From: Roseovarius pacificus
GTDB lineage: Bacteria > Pseudomonadota > Alphaproteobacteria > Rhodobacterales > Rhodobacteraceae
Direction: 5' to 3'
DNA length: 64,000 nucleotides
Assembly: GCF_900142665.1 (NCBI RefSeq)
Contig: NZ_FRBR01000012.1
Span: 62,001-126,000 of the forward strand
Positions 9,765-18,050 of the stretch are shown here, piece by piece (position 1 is the stretch's first letter; the number at the start of each line of letters is the position of its first letter). Under the pieces are notes generated by a model. It saw only the letters and a program-made list of their open reading frames with translations, made no database searches and was not told the DNA's origin. Position numbers and translations under genes: made by a program.

Positions 9765-10214
9765 CTAAACGCCTTTTTGGTTTGATGGGCCATGTGGTAG
9801 CCTCCTCCGCCGTTCAATATTTGGATTGTGCGGACGAGCCGAAACTAATCTTCGGGCCTCAAAGGTTTGTCCGTTGTCTACGGTGATTTTGAAAGCACAG
9901 AGCAGCTTTAAGGTTGTTAATTGCTCAGATCTGATGACTGCGCTTGTGACGTGGGCAGCAGGGATCTTTCTGATAGCCAGATGCCGCCGGAATGCCATCC
10001 GGTAGTAGTCGAGTGTCTGTAAGAAAAGACGTTCACCGTTATCTTCACTTGTCAGATCAAACACAAGACAGTTGGTTGGTTTCGATTGGAGGAAAGCTTG
10101 AAACTTTCCTAGTGCCCAGTAGCCATCAAGATCGTTATGTCGGCTTACAAAGCTTTCAAGAAGATCGTTGCACACGCCCCTAAGTTCTCTACGCCGTCCC
10201 ATATACCGCTCCAC
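9765..10214 (-). CDS. hypothetical protein, low-GC orphan
   Basis: A 149-residue, basic protein begins MERYMGRRRELRGVCNDLLE and contains SRHNDLDGYWALGKFQAF. Codon use is clearly AT-richer than in hisG or the porin, suggesting recent transfer or weak constraint. It has no signal peptide, no membrane segment and no motif that I recognise. The reading frame is continuous and the amino-acid composition looks protein-like, but no strong ribosome site is visible before the ATG. It is not part of any operon; both flanks are long non-coding stretches. Function unknown. Confidence 0.5.
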   Translation of the reverse strand: MERYMGRRRELRGVCNDLLESFVSRHNDLDGYWALGKFQAFLQSKPTNCLVFDLTSEDNGERLFLQTLDYYRMAFRRHLAIRKIPAAHVTSAVIRSEQLTTLKLLCAFKITVDNGQTFEARRLVSARPHNPNIERRRRLPHGPSNQKGV

Positions 10215-10385
10215 TTGTTGGGTATGGCGAGAGCTTTTGCTCGCGCCCCGGCGTTCTCAATCGCAGGGAACTTTTCTATCCGTGTTGTCGTCGAAAGGCA
10301 ACTTCGTCCGCATAGTGGCCCTCGGCGCCAAGTCCGGCTGTCGTCTGGATTGAAACCGGAGAGGTCTTTCCACTCGCGCGAAACA

Positions 10386-10634
10386 GCGGCCGAAGGCCGC
10401 CGCGCATCGCCAGACCGCCCATCCGGGCTGGCGATTTTGTGAGGTGGGTGTCCCATTCCGGCCTCTTTCGGATTTGGCTGGCATAAACCGCGATGAATGA
10501 TCGTTTGATCGCCATCCCGCGGTCTGGCGTGGCGCGGCTTTGCATCCGAGGTGTTAAAAACAGCGCGATTGGCGCATGTCGATCCCATCGCCCCCCCTGC
10601 AAACGAAACGGGCGCGCCCGAAAGGACGCGCCCG
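10386..10634. other. gene-free stretch with three strong hairpins
   Basis: The 10215-10769 stretch holds no gene I can support but several hairpins: GCGGCC-GAA-GGCCGC at 10386-10400; ATCGCCAG (10406-10413) pairing with CTGGCGAT (10428-10435), followed by TTT; and CGGGCGCG (10609-10616) pairing with CGCGCCCG (10627-10634). They could be terminators or parts of a small RNA. I see no convincing promoter. Confidence 0.4.
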
Positions 10635-10735
10635 CCACGAGGCCCGATCTGGAGGGGTCAGGCCTTCAGGCCGTCGGGGCCTGCCGCATTCACGCGGCAA
10701 ACCCCGATCTTCCGATGTCGCATGCCTGAGGGGTG

Positions 10736-10755
10736 AAAACCCGGTGCCGGGTTTT
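10736..10755 (-). terminator. rho-independent terminator of the porin gene
   Basis: AAAACCCGG (10736-10744) and CCGGGTTTT (10747-10755) form a perfect 9-bp stem with a 2-base gap. On the minus strand the structure ends in TTTT and lies 15 bases after the stop of the 10770-11363 porin gene. Confidence 0.8.
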
Positions 10756-10769
10756 GCGTGACATATGCA

Positions 10770-11363
10770 TCAGAAGCGGAACGTACCGCGGACCTGAACC
10801 GTGGTGGCTTCGAGATCAGTGGTGGTGTTTCCGAAATTGGAGAACTCGTGATACAGCGCCTCGCCGCCGAGCGAGAAGTTCGGCGTGATCATGTGTTCAT
10901 AGCCCGCGCCGACGAAATAGCCGTCGTCATCGCCCAGCGTGTCGGTGTCGGCCTGTGCCCAGCCCCCGGTACCGTAAAGCAGGCCGTTGCCGATCTTGTA
11001 GCCGCCGCGCAGTTTGACGCGGAAGATGTTTTCCAGCGTCGGGTTGCCTGCGCCGAGCCCGATATCGGCCCAGTCGTAATCGAGGCCGCCGCCGACGACC
11101 CACTGACCGAAGTCATAATCGTACCCGCCGGTCAGACCGCCGATGGCGCCGTCGCCGTCCACGCCCGGAATGCTGGTATCGGCATTGCCATAGCCGACCT
11201 GCCCGCCGAGGTAGCCGCCGGTCCAGTCGGGGCTGGCCGGAGCGGGCGGGGGGGCAGGGGTGGCGATGACGGGATCGGGCGCGGGCTCGACGGGGGAGCC
11301 AGCGAAAGCGGGGCCTGTGGCAAGGGCCAGGGAGGCGACGATAAGGGAACCTTGTTTCAGCAT
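10770..11363 (-). CDS. outer-membrane beta-barrel protein (OmpA-like / Omp25-31 type porin)
   Basis: A 197-residue precursor carries a Sec signal peptide (MLKQGSLIVASLALATGPAFA, cleavage after AFA), a short Pro-rich linker (VIATPAPPPAPAS), then an eight-strand beta-barrel-like domain with alternating aromatic strands. It starts WTGGYLGGQVGYG and ends in the outer-membrane C-terminal phenylalanine (VQVRGTFRF). This architecture matches the OmpA-like transmembrane/Omp25-31 family of alphaproteobacteria. It has no peptidoglycan-binding OmpA domain. It is monocistronic, with its own terminator at 10736-10755. The exact role (structure, adhesion or pore) cannot be told. Confidence 0.85.
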   Translation of the reverse strand: MLKQGSLIVASLALATGPAFAGSPVEPAPDPVIATPAPPPAPASPDWTGGYLGGQVGYGNADTSIPGVDGDGAIGGLTGGYDYDFGQWVVGGGLDYDWADIGLGAGNPTLENIFRVKLRGGYKIGNGLLYGTGGWAQADTDTLGDDDGYFVGAGYEHMITPNFSLGGEALYHEFSNFGNTTTDLEATTVQVRGTFRF

Positions 11364-11646
11364 TGGATCAGATCCTTTTACCTTTGTGTCCTGTCATGTC
11401 CTCGCTGGTGCGGGACTGCTCGTTTCCTGTGATGCCGGTGCCGCGAGCGCGGGCCAGCGACCGCAGACAGCGACTGCGCTGCGGTTGGTTAACAGGTGAG
11501 AGCGAAAGGGCCGACATTCAACGGGGGATGGAATTTACGGCGCGATTCTGCCGGGTGGCCGTCGCGTCATGCGCTAAAAACCGCCGTTTTCCTGCTGAAA
11601 AAGCGGTGGGTAGCGCGATGGCGCTCAAAACCTCGTGACTGTGGCG

Positions 11647-12075
11647 TCAGAGCACGCCGATATCGGCCAGCGCCGCCGAGAGTTCGGGCGGCAGCGTATC
11701 CTCGGACTGGCGGCTGGCGGGCAGGTCGGCGGGGGCGTCGGCCGTTTGCAGGTAGCGCCAGCCCTGAAACGGGCGTTTCCGGGCAGTGGTGGTACGGATT
11801 ATCTGCGGGTCCAGCACGAAGGCGCAGCGGCGGATGCCGTCCTCGCCGATGATCTCGTCAAGGCGCAGCAGGCGCTGGCGGCATTGCACAAGCCCCTGAA
11901 GGACCCAGAAAATCGAGCCCCCGTCGAGCAGTTCGGCCTCGCGTTTGGGCCACATGCGGGTGATGTGGCGCGGCATGCCGTCGGGGCCCTGCGCACGGGG
12001 CGTGGATTGCCAGCGCATCAGGCTTTCGACACTGTCCGTGCCGACGCTGAGCTTGATGAGATGGAGTTTGGCCAT
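11647..12075 (-). CDS. DUF1489 family protein
   Basis: A 142-residue cytoplasmic protein reads MAKLHLIKLSVGTDSVESLMRWQ with TRMWPKREAELLDGGSIFWVLQGLVQCRQRLL in the middle; this pattern matches the alphaproteobacterial DUF1489 family, which has no known function. Family members are often found alone on the chromosome. It is divergent from nrdJ (97-base gap, shared promoter region). The preceding 283-base gap to the porin gene (11364-11646) holds the porin promoter region and a weak hairpin near 11580-11610 but no gene. Confidence 0.8.
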   Translation of the reverse strand: MAKLHLIKLSVGTDSVESLMRWQSTPRAQGPDGMPRHITRMWPKREAELLDGGSIFWVLQGLVQCRQRLLRLDEIIGEDGIRRCAFVLDPQIIRTTTARKRPFQGWRYLQTADAPADLPASRQSEDTLPPELSAALADIGVL

Positions 12076-12172
12076 GACCTGCGATTCCCCCCGGCGATGG
12101 GCATATAGAGTAGTGGAAATGCGCCGGGCTTCAAGCTATTGTGGGTCTCCCCAGCCAAGCAGGATTCGCGCC

Positions 12173-15100
12173 ATGACCCGTTTCGCCGCCCCCATCGCCC
12201 AGTCCATCTGGGATATGAAATACCGTCTGAAAGACGCCGATGGCACCCCCGTCGACGAAACTGTCGAGGATACCTGGCGGCGTATTGCCCGTGCTCTGGC
12301 GGCGGTCGAGGCCGAGCCGGAAAAATGGGAAGAGCGGTTTTACGGTGCGCTGGAGGATTTCAAGTACCTGCCGGCGGGGCGGATCACGGCGGGGGCCGGG
12401 ACGGCGCGCAGTGTGACGCTGTTCAACTGTTTCGTGATGGGCACGATCCCCGACAACATGGGCGGCATATTCGAGATGCTGAAAGAGGCTGCGCTGACCA
12501 TGCAGCAGGGCGGCGGGATCGGCTATGATTTCAGCACGATCCGTCCCAGGGGGGCCGAGGTGCACGGCGTGGCCGCCGATGCCAGCGGGCCGCTGAGCTT
12601 CATGGACGTATGGGATGCCATGTGCCGCACCATCATGAGCGCGGGCAGCCGCCGGGGCGCGATGATGGCGACCATGCGCTGCGACCATCCCGATATCGAG
12701 GATTTCATCGCCGCCAAGGCGGATTCGGCGCGGCTGCGGATGTTCAACCTGTCGGTTCTGGTGACGGATGCCTTCATGGAGGCGGTCAAGGCCGATGGGC
12801 CGTGGGAGCTGGAATTCGGCGGCAAGGTCTACAAGACGGTCGAGGCGCGCGACCTGTGGAACCGGATCATGCAGGCGACCTATGATTTCGCCGAGCCGGG
12901 GGTGATCTTCATCGACCGGATCAACGAGGCCAACAACCTGAATTACTGCGAAACGATTGCGGCGACGAACCCTTGCGTCACGGCTGAAACATGGGTTGCA
13001 ACCGATGAAGGGGCGCGGCAGGTGCGCGATCTGATTGGCCGCCGGTTCAGGGCGGTTGTGGATGGCGTGGCGTATGACAGCGGAGCGGAGGGGTTCTTTG
13101 CCACCGGGATCAAGCCGGTTTTGCGGTTGAGCACGGTGTGTGGGCGCGGCCTGCGGCTGACGGCCGATCACCTTGTGCGCAAGGTTTCCGAAAAGACCCG
13201 CTGGCGAATGACGACTGACTGGGTCCCGGCGGGCGAGTTGCGCCCCGGTGACGAAGTGATGTTGCACGATCACCGGCGCGCGGGATGCGTTGCGGATACC
13301 GGGGACGCAAAGGGCTATCTTCTGGGGCTGTTGATTGGCGATGGCGTGATCCGGGCCGACAAGACGTTGATTTCGGTCTGGCCAAAGGCCGCCTGCGGTA
13401 ATGGCCCCGACCTTGGGAACAGCGTCATGGATCGGGTCGAAACCCTTCTGCGGAGCCTGCCGCACCGGGCGGATTTCATGGGCTGGCAGGAGGTTGCGGG
13501 CCGTGGCGAATATCGCACAGGCACCGCCGCGCTGACTGCCCTTGCATCGGAATACGGTCTGCGGCAGGGCCACAAGACCCTGACGCCGCAGATCGAGGCT
13601 GCAAATCCCGGATTCTGCGCCGCTGTTCTGCGTGGGTTGTTCGACGCGGATGGATCGGTGCAGGGCACGCAGGACAAGGGCATATCGGTGCGGCTGGCGC
13701 AGAGTGACATGGCCCTGCTGGAGGCGGCGCAACGCATGCTTGCGCGCCTTGGCGTGAATTCCGTCATCTATCGCAATCGTCGCGAGGCGGGGCACCGGCC
13801 CCAGCCGGACGGTATGGGCGGACAGCGCGATTATGCGATCCGGGCGCAGCATGAGCTTGTGGTGTCGGGAGACAACCTGCCGGTCTATCAGCAGAAGGTC
13901 GGCTTCACCGATGTGGAAAAGGCGCGGCGGCTCGAGGTTGCGCTCAGCGGTTACAAACGTGCCCTGAACCGGGAGCGATTTACCGCTGTGGTGGCCGACG
14001 TGTCGGAGGATGGCGAGGCCGAGGTTTTCGATGTTTCGGTCCCGGGTGTGAATGCCTTCGACGCCAACGGCATATATGTACACAATTGCGGCGAGCAGCC
14101 CCTGCCGCCCTACGGGGCGTGCCTGTTGGGGTCGGTCAACCTGGCGCGGCTGGTGCGCGATCCGTTCGGCGAGGGGGCGGCGCTGGACCGGGAGGCGCTG
14201 GACGATCTGGTGGCGACCGCCGTGCGGATGATGGACAACGTGGTGGATGCCTCGAAATTCCCGCTGGAGGCGCAGGCGCAGGAGGCCGTCAACAAGCGGC
14301 GGATCGGGCTGGGGGTGACCGGGCTGGCGGATGCGTTGCTGATGGTGGGCTTGCGCTATGGCAGCGACGAGGCCGCGGCGCAGACCGAGGCCTGGCTGAA
14401 GCAGATCGCGCGCGCGGCCTATCTGGCCAGCGTGGACCTGGCCAAGGAGAAAGGGCCGTTCCCGCTGTTTGACTCTGACGCGTTCCTGGCCTCGGGCAAC
14501 ATGGTGGGCATGGATGACGACGTGCGCGCGGCGGTGGCCGAGCACGGTATCCGCAACGCCCTGCTGACCAGCATCGCGCCGACCGGGACGATCAGCCTTT
14601 ATGCGGGCAATGTCAGTTCGGGGATCGAGCCGGTCTTTGCCTATTCCTACACCCGCAAGGTGCTCCAGAAAGACGGGTCGCGCACCGAGGAAGAGGTGGT
14701 GGATTACGCCGTGCAGATGTGGCGCGAGCGGAGGGGCGATGCCGAATTGCCCGACTATTTCGTGAATGCCCAGACACTGGCCCCGGCGGATCACGTGAAG
14801 ATGCAGGCCGCCGCGCAGCGCTGGGTGGACAGCAGCATTTCCAAGACGATCAACTGCCCGGCCGATATTTCCTTCGAGGCGTTCAAGGACGTCTACATGC
14901 AGGCCTATGAAACCGGCTGCAAGGGCTGCACCACCTACCGGCCCAACGACGTGACCGGCAGTGTGCTGAGCGTGAGCGAAACTGTGGATAAAACGCCGGG
15001 CGAGGCCGGTGTGCCGCTGCCGGAAGAGGGCGGCGAGGTGGTTTACATGTCCGAGCCGCTGGACCGGCCCACGGAACTGGAGGGCGCGACCTACAAGCTG

Positions 15101-15565
15101 AAATGGCCCGACAGCAACCATGCGATCTATATCACTGTGAACGATATCGTGCTGAACGGGCATCGCCGCCCGTTCGAGGTGTTCATCAACTCCAAGAACA
15201 TGGAGCATTACGCCTGGACCGTGGCGCTGACGCGGATGATCAGCGCAGTGTTCCGGCGCGGTGGCGACGTGAGTTTCGTGGTGGAGGAGTTGAAAGCCGT
15301 GTTCGATCCGCGCGGCGGGGCATGGATGCAGGGAAAATACATTCCTTCGATCCTTGCGGCGATCGGCGGGATCCTGGAACAGCACATGATCTCGATCGGG
15401 TTCCTCGAAGGCGAGGGGCTGGGGCTCAAGACCGACCCGACGCAATCGGTGGTGAACCTCAACGCGCCGCGCGGCCCGTCCTGCCCGTCCTGCGGCAGCT
15501 ATGACATGCGGATGATCGAGGGCTGCATGACCTGTGCGAATTGCGGCCATTCCAAATGCGGCTGA
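12173..15565 (+). CDS. nrdJ: adenosylcobalamin-dependent (class II) ribonucleotide reductase, intein-containing
   Basis: This enzyme reduces ribonucleotides to deoxyribonucleotides using a B12-generated thiyl radical. The open frame is 1130 codons; removing the 371-residue intein (12974-14086) gives a 759-residue mature protein, normal for the shorter NrdJ type. The start at 12173 gives MTRFAAPIAQSIWDMKYR, the family N terminus. Visible landmarks are FNCFVMGTIPDNMGG, SAGSRRGAMMATMR, the split active-site loop NP-[intein]-CGEQPLPPYGAC and APTGTISLYAGNVSSG. The C-terminal cysteine-rich tail (CPSCGSYDMRMIEGC, CANCGHSKCG) probably includes the redox-active thiols. Residue 639 (codon 14087-14089) is the cysteine that in class I-III enzymes carries the thiyl radical. 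The gene ends in a strong terminator. Confidence 0.94.
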   Translation: MTRFAAPIAQSIWDMKYRLKDADGTPVDETVEDTWRRIARALAAVEAEPEKWEERFYGALEDFKYLPAGRITAGAGTARSVTLFNCFVMGTIPDNMGGIFEMLKEAALTMQQGGGIGYDFSTIRPRGAEVHGVAADASGPLSFMDVWDAMCRTIMSAGSRRGAMMATMRCDHPDIEDFIAAKADSARLRMFNLSVLVTDAFMEAVKADGPWELEFGGKVYKTVEARDLWNRIMQATYDFAEPGVIFIDRINEANNLNYCETIAATNPCVTAETWVATDEGARQVRDLIGRRFRAVVDGVAYDSGAEGFFATGIKPVLRLSTVCGRGLRLTADHLVRKVSEKTRWRMTTDWVPAGELRPGDEVMLHDHRRAGCVADTGDAKGYLLGLLIGDGVIRADKTLISVWPKAACGNGPDLGNSVMDRVETLLRSLPHRADFMGWQEVAGRGEYRTGTAALTALASEYGLRQGHKTLTPQIEAANPGFCAAVLRGLFDADGSVQGTQDKGISVRLAQSDMALLEAAQRMLARLGVNSVIYRNRREAGHRPQPDGMGGQRDYAIRAQHELVVSGDNLPVYQQKVGFTDVEKARRLEVALSGYKRALNRERFTAVVADVSEDGEAEVFDVSVPGVNAFDANGIYVHNCGEQPLPPYGACLLGSVNLARLVRDPFGEGAALDREALDDLVATAVRMMDNVVDASKFPLEAQAQEAVNKRRIGLGVTGLADALLMVGLRYGSDEAAAQTEAWLKQIARAAYLASVDLAKEKGPFPLFDSDAFLASGNMVGMDDDVRAAVAEHGIRNALLTSIAPTGTISLYAGNVSSGIEPVFAYSYTRKVLQKDGSRTEEEVVDYAVQMWRERRGDAELPDYFVNAQTLAPADHVKMQAAAQRWVDSSISKTINCPADISFEAFKDVYMQAYETGCKGCTTYRPNDVTGSVLSVSETVDKTPGEAGVPLPEEGGEVVYMSEPLDRPTELEGATYKLKWPDSNHAIYITVNDIVLNGHRRPFEVFINSKNMEHYAWTVALTRMISAVFRRGGDVSFVVEELKAVFDPRGGAWMQGKYIPSILAAIGGILEQHMISIGFLEGEGLGLKTDPTQSVVNLNAPRGPSCPSCGSYDMRMIEGCMTCANCGHSKCG
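12974..14086 (+). mobile_element. intein with LAGLIDADG homing endonuclease inside nrdJ
   Basis: Codons 268-638 of nrdJ form a 371-residue intein. The first residue is Cys (CVTAETWVATDEG, splicing block A). Block B carries the TxxH motif (LTADHLVRK). The C-terminal end reads VFDVSVPGVNAFDANGIYVHN, followed by Cys639 as the +1 nucleophile: His-Asn/Cys is the classic block G. Two dodecapeptide motifs of a DOD/LAGLIDADG endonuclease lie between: GYLLGLLIGDG (about 13313-13345) and VLRGLFDADGS (about 13625-13657). Both have their acidic residue, so the endonuclease may be active. All splicing residues look intact, so protein splicing is expected. Base composition resembles the host gene. Confidence 0.95.
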
Positions 15566-15649
15566 GCGGAAGGGTGTGGGGGTGTTGTGAGACCCGGCAT
15601 AAAACGGCCATTATCAGCGTTTTTTGACCATTCCGACACAGATCAAATG

Positions 15650-15689
15650 ACCACCGACAACCCGGCTTGTCGGTGGTTTCTTTTTATTT
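15650..15689 (+). terminator. rho-independent terminator after nrdJ
   Basis: ACCACCGACA (15650-15659) pairs with TGTCGGTGGT (15668-15677) across an 8-base loop, followed by a T-rich tail to 15689. It lies 85 bases after the nrdJ stop. The remaining sequence to 15893 contains only a small hairpin (GTCGG...CCGAC near 15710-15725) and a GGTGCCA direct repeat (15756 and 15773), with no gene. The accessory island begins after this point. Confidence 0.93.
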
Positions 15690-15893
15690 CAGATACTTAA
15701 GATTGTTTCGTCGGTTTGCGCCGACTGACTTTGGCGTGGGCCAGCGGAGTGCCCTGGTGCCATTGACCTAGGTGGTGCCATGTTCTCATAACGTTCTCGT
15801 GGATCCGGATCCTCTTAATGAAACCCTTGGTGGCCTCGTGCTGCCGAATGCTGGCCGCCTGTGCAGGGCGGAGCGGCTCAGAGAGGACATCCA

Positions 15894-16943
15894 ATGCCCC
15901 GAATACCGTTTGCCGATGTCAGGTTCCCTCCCGAAAACCTGCAGTCTGAATTCGAGATCAATACGCGCCTGAAACGTTTCCTGTGGCGGTACAGGGAGAA
16001 CATGGAGAATCCTCCAGATGAGTTGGGCTTGTCGGAAGAGGACCGCGCGAAGATAGAGCGCCGGACGCAAAAATATCTCCGCAAGGTCGCGAACCAATCC
16101 GGTTTGGCGCACCTCGACAGAAAAGATCGTGCGCGGCTCGAGGTCTTCCGGAATGGTGCAAGGCTTATGCCGGTCGAGACCGAACATCGCGTCGACGAGA
16201 TTGCCAGCGCCCTCCACACGGAGATGCCCTGGATGGCTCCTGCAACAGAGCGTCTCTGGCAAGACATGCGCGCTTCGGTCCGCAACGGCGATCCTGCGCC
16301 CCTTGTCCGGCCGATGCTCCTCGTCGGCCCGCCTGGGATCGGGAAGAGCCAATGGGCGCGCCTGCTTGGGGATCTGATCTCCGTGCCAACGACAATCATC
16401 GAAGCCACAGGGGAGCCTGCGCCATTTGCTGTTACGGGGTCTCAGCGGGGCTGGGGATCGGCGAGCCCGGGAAAGGTTCTGGAAGGGATCATGGCGTCTC
16501 AAATTGCCAATCCTGTGATCGTGATCGACGAGATCGAGAAGGCTGGGGCTGTCCAGTCGACTGGCGGTCAGCGCTACACTCTGGCGGAGGGTCTGCTGCC
16601 ACTCCTCGAAAGGTCTACCGCGCGCCACTGGTCATGTCCGTACTTCCGCATTGCTTTCGACATGTCATGGGTCACATGGGTGCTCACCGCCAACACCCTC
16701 CGCGCTCTGTCAGAGCCGTTTCTGAGCCGTTGCCCTCCCACCGAATTGACGGCCCTCACACAGGAACATCTGACCGGCTTTGCGGAGCGGGAAGGGGCGC
16801 GTCGCGATCTTCCCCAGGATGCCGTTGATGCGGTCAAGGAGGTCGTCGAGGCCATCCGGACCCCGCACCATGTCAGTCTGAGATCGGTCGTTCGGATGCT
16901 GGATGCTGTCGAGCATGCAGTGAACCGCCCTGTGTTGCACTGA
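15894..16943 (+). CDS. AAA+ ATPase (first gene of a three-gene island-edge operon)
   Basis: A 349-residue AAA+ protein has Walker A LLVGPPGIGKSQWARLLGD (about residues 141-159), Walker B VIVIDEIEKA, and sensor-1 TWVLTAN, then an arginine-finger-like SRCP segment. It resembles the ATPase core of Lon/ClpX-type AAA proteins but has no protease domain. The N-terminal 130 residues are predicted helical and charged and may bind a partner. The start at 15894 follows GAGAGGA by 7 bases. It is followed by a DUF6634 gene and a small basic protein gene on the same strand. The target of the ATPase is unknown; it is the first gene after the nrdJ terminator. Confidence 0.82.
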   Translation: MPRIPFADVRFPPENLQSEFEINTRLKRFLWRYRENMENPPDELGLSEEDRAKIERRTQKYLRKVANQSGLAHLDRKDRARLEVFRNGARLMPVETEHRVDEIASALHTEMPWMAPATERLWQDMRASVRNGDPAPLVRPMLLVGPPGIGKSQWARLLGDLISVPTTIIEATGEPAPFAVTGSQRGWGSASPGKVLEGIMASQIANPVIVIDEIEKAGAVQSTGGQRYTLAEGLLPLLERSTARHWSCPYFRIAFDMSWVTWVLTANTLRALSEPFLSRCPPTELTALTQEHLTGFAEREGARRDLPQDAVDAVKEVVEAIRTPHHVSLRSVVRMLDAVEHAVNRPVLH

Positions 16944-17024
16944 GAATTGTCGCGAGGGGATGGCAATGACCTCCCCGACCGCCGTCGTCCATCAATCATG
17001 CCTTTTTCAATTTTGGAGTTCGCC

Positions 17025-17477
17025 ATGAACAAGAAACCTGCTCAGCCCCACTGGGCCAAAAAGATACGTGCCGCCATCAAAGCCGCCGATGGTGGCCCTT
17101 CCGAAACTGACCTCGCCGAGGCACCTGTGCTGAATTACTGGCGTCCCCATATGTCTCGCCGCGGCGCACCAATCCTTTGGGGCATGGTGTCAGGTCACCC
17201 GAGACTTGCGGGCGGTTGGATCACGACCTCACAGCTCGTCGCGATTGACGCCAACCGGGCTTGGGCACGCACGGCATCCCGGTGGTATGTGCTTGGTCGC
17301 CAATTCTCCGACTATGAGAGGTCCATCGCCATGGGGCTCGGGGTGGAAGAGACACCTGCCGGATTCGTGCAGATCGACGTGCCTGGGTATCGGCCGCTGG
17401 ATGACTTGTCGCTGCTTGATGAACTGTTGGGGGCCTGGCGAGAACGTATGGTGTTCAACGACAATGGGGAGGGATGA
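17025..17477 (+). CDS. DUF6634-like protein
   Basis: A 150-residue protein reads MNKKPAQPHWAKKIRAAIKA, then ILWGMVSGHPRLAGGWITTS and TASRWYVLGR, and a tail with ELLGAWRERMVFND. The central part resembles small conserved proteins of Rhodobacteraceae mobile regions that I recall as DUF6634; this family name is from memory. The ATG at 17025 is preceded by GGAG at a good distance; in-frame starts further upstream lack one. It lies between the AAA ATPase and the small basic protein, with a single base before the next start, so the three are probably co-transcribed. Function unknown. Confidence 0.65.
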   Translation: MNKKPAQPHWAKKIRAAIKAADGGPSETDLAEAPVLNYWRPHMSRRGAPILWGMVSGHPRLAGGWITTSQLVAIDANRAWARTASRWYVLGRQFSDYERSIAMGLGVEETPAGFVQIDVPGYRPLDDLSLLDELLGAWRERMVFNDNGEG

Positions 17478-17478
17478 C

Positions 17479-17730
17479 ATGTCCGATGAAGAAGGCCCCA
17501 AACACTTCAACTTTGCGGAACGGCAACGGCAGAAAGCGCGCGCTCGGCAACGCGACGAAGAGCGGCTGGAACGTGGGGAGATTTCCCCCGCCGAATTGCA
17601 GCGTGAGAACATGCCATTTCGGAAGCTCCGCCGCGACCGGGTGGCGATCTATAGAAACAAGAAGACCGGCGAGTTTGTGTGGGCGTCTTTTGAGCGGAAA
17701 CGGGGGGCCGAAGACAGCAGTGAGGATTGA
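17479..17730 (+). CDS. small charged hypothetical protein
   Basis: An 83-residue protein begins MSDEEGPKHFNFAERQRQKA, is very rich in Arg, Glu and Lys and is probably one long helix followed by a short strand region (RDRVAIYRNKKTGEFVWASF). It starts one base after the DUF6634 stop, with GGGGAGGG as ribosome site, indicating translational coupling. The charged helix suggests a nucleic-acid or protein adaptor, but that is only inference. The following 320 bases (17731-18050) hold no gene I can support. Confidence 0.6.
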   Translation: MSDEEGPKHFNFAERQRQKARARQRDEERLERGEISPAELQRENMPFRKLRRDRVAIYRNKKTGEFVWASFERKRGAEDSSED

Positions 17731-18050
17731 CGTTGCACAACAGGGGCCGGCCGTCAGTTGGCGTGTGAAGGGTCTTCGTTCTCTTGGTGTGAGAGCGCGC
17801 TGTTGCACGCGAGGATTCTCGTGTGCGGCGGTGCCTTGGATAGAGGGTTGAGGGAAGATGGTTCTCTGCCTGGCCCCTGATCGTTCAGAGAGTTTCAACT
17901 GTCCACCTATCCTGTCGGTACAACGCGACCCGGCCCTAAGCTGCCTTTCATCAACCGGTCAAGATGCTGCAGTACGGCCCGTCGAAACGGCTATTCGCTG
18001 CGGCGGGGACATCGCCAAGGTCGCGGACCCACAGTCTCCGGACGAATTGG

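Noticed and set aside
12131..15550. A long open frame on the minus strand opposite nrdJ
   Set aside because: It mirrors the codon structure of nrdJ and has no recognisable motif.
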